The position numbers were made by a program, and so were the translations under genes. From the NCBI RefSeq assembly GCF_001563265.1, contig NZ_CP005083.1, forward strand, positions 2,917,001 to 2,981,000: a stretch of DNA of 64,000 bases, read 5' to 3'. Shown piece after piece: positions 63,752 through 64,000 of this stretch (positions are counted from its first letter, which is position 1; every line of letters begins with the position of its first letter). The DNA is from Sphingobium sp. TKS (GTDB taxonomy: Bacteria > Pseudomonadota > Alphaproteobacteria > Sphingomonadales > Sphingomonadaceae). The notes beneath the pieces are model-generated. The model was not told where the DNA came from and ran no database searches. It saw only the letters and a program-made list of their open reading frames with translations.

Positions 63752-64000
63752 TCAAATATGGATCGGCTTGCCGGTCACGGCCATGGCCGCTTCCTTGATC
63801 GCCTCGCTGTGCGTCGGATGCGCATGGCAGGTATAGGCAATGTCTTCGCTCGACGCGCCGAATTCCATCGCCTGCGCCGCCTGCGCGATCATCGTGCCCG
63901 CGACCGAAGCGATGATCCAAACGCCCAACACCTTGTCGGTCTCGGCATCGGCGATGATCTTCACGAAGCCGTCCGGCTCATGATTGGTCTTGGCGCGGCT
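63752..64000 (-). CDS. lpdA: dihydrolipoyl dehydrogenase (C-terminal part; runs off the window)
   Basis: The last 82 codons are present. The dimerisation-domain motif ending in the active-site His-Glu pair (CHAHPTHSEAIKEAA) is clear, along with VLGVWIIASVAGTMIAQA. It reoxidises the lipoyl arm of the 2-oxoacid dehydrogenase complexes. The N-terminal FAD and NAD domains lie beyond position 64000. Confidence 0.93.
   Translation of the reverse strand, partial: SRAKTNHEPDGFVKIIADAETDKVLGVWIIASVAGTMIAQAAQAMEFGASSEDIAYTCHAHPTHSEAIKEAAMAVTGKPIHI

Overview
This is a stretch of a sphingomonad chromosome (order Sphingomonadales; Sphingobium or a close relative is the best guess). The base composition is GC-rich and all proteins read as alphaproteobacterial. 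Three further signs agree: sphingomonad-type small proteins (DUF5818-like, KTSC, DUF1328), alphaproteobacterial regulatory sites (a GGAAC-N16-CGTT EcfG-type promoter and a GAAC-N7-GAAC LexA box), and a bamA-skp-fabZ cluster from which lpxD, lpxA and lpxB are missing, as expected for bacteria that carry glycosphingolipids instead of lipopolysaccharide. No rRNA, tRNA, CRISPR array or prophage was seen.

Layout. 1-2900: the 5' part of aconitase (minus strand), a small zinc-ribbon protein and a stress-type DUF1328/DUF5818 pair. 3100-12900: an accessory metal-related region. It holds a DUF4198 protein, a small His/Met-containing secreted protein, an IS1182-family insertion, a HupE/UreJ-like permease, a membrane-anchored protein and a DUF1624-like membrane protein. 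A TonB-dependent siderophore-type receptor, a PepSY membrane protein and a GhrA-type 2-ketoacid reductase follow. Three of the secreted or membrane proteins are predicted to start with His-Gly after signal cleavage, and the operon and the receptor share a 12-bp upstream motif.

13100-33000: a catabolic island. A tightly overlapping operon encodes a type II haloacid dehalogenase, a PuuB-like FAD oxidase, a complete dipeptide/opine-type ABC importer and a three-subunit oxidase of the opine oxidase/HcnABC type. After an IS110 element come two aldehyde dehydrogenases, a two-domain GNAT protein, a tartrate/D-malate dehydrogenase, a class III aminotransferase, an Lrp regulator and an M20 amidohydrolase. 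Together they look fit to import an amine or N-substituted amino acid, oxidise it, and feed the carbon into central metabolism. The substrate is not known.

32800-39200: copper resistance. A CnrYXH-like anti-sigma, sensor and ECF sigma set is transcribed directly into copA-copB; copC-copD is divergent, and a second CopB-like gene lies beyond. 39300-52800: a core minus-strand block, rpmE-fabZ-skp-bamA-rseP-dxr-cdsA-uppS-frr-pyrH-tsf-rpsB, then psd-pssA. Between rpsB and pssA sits a small membrane protein gene whose promoter is overlapped by a near-ideal LexA box. 52900-64000: icd, a GNAT-nitrilase fusion, a GNAT, KTSC, glmS, a metallophosphoesterase, glmU, a phosphoglycolate-phosphatase-like HAD, an enoyl-CoA hydratase, a membrane diguanylate cyclase and the 3' end of lpdA.
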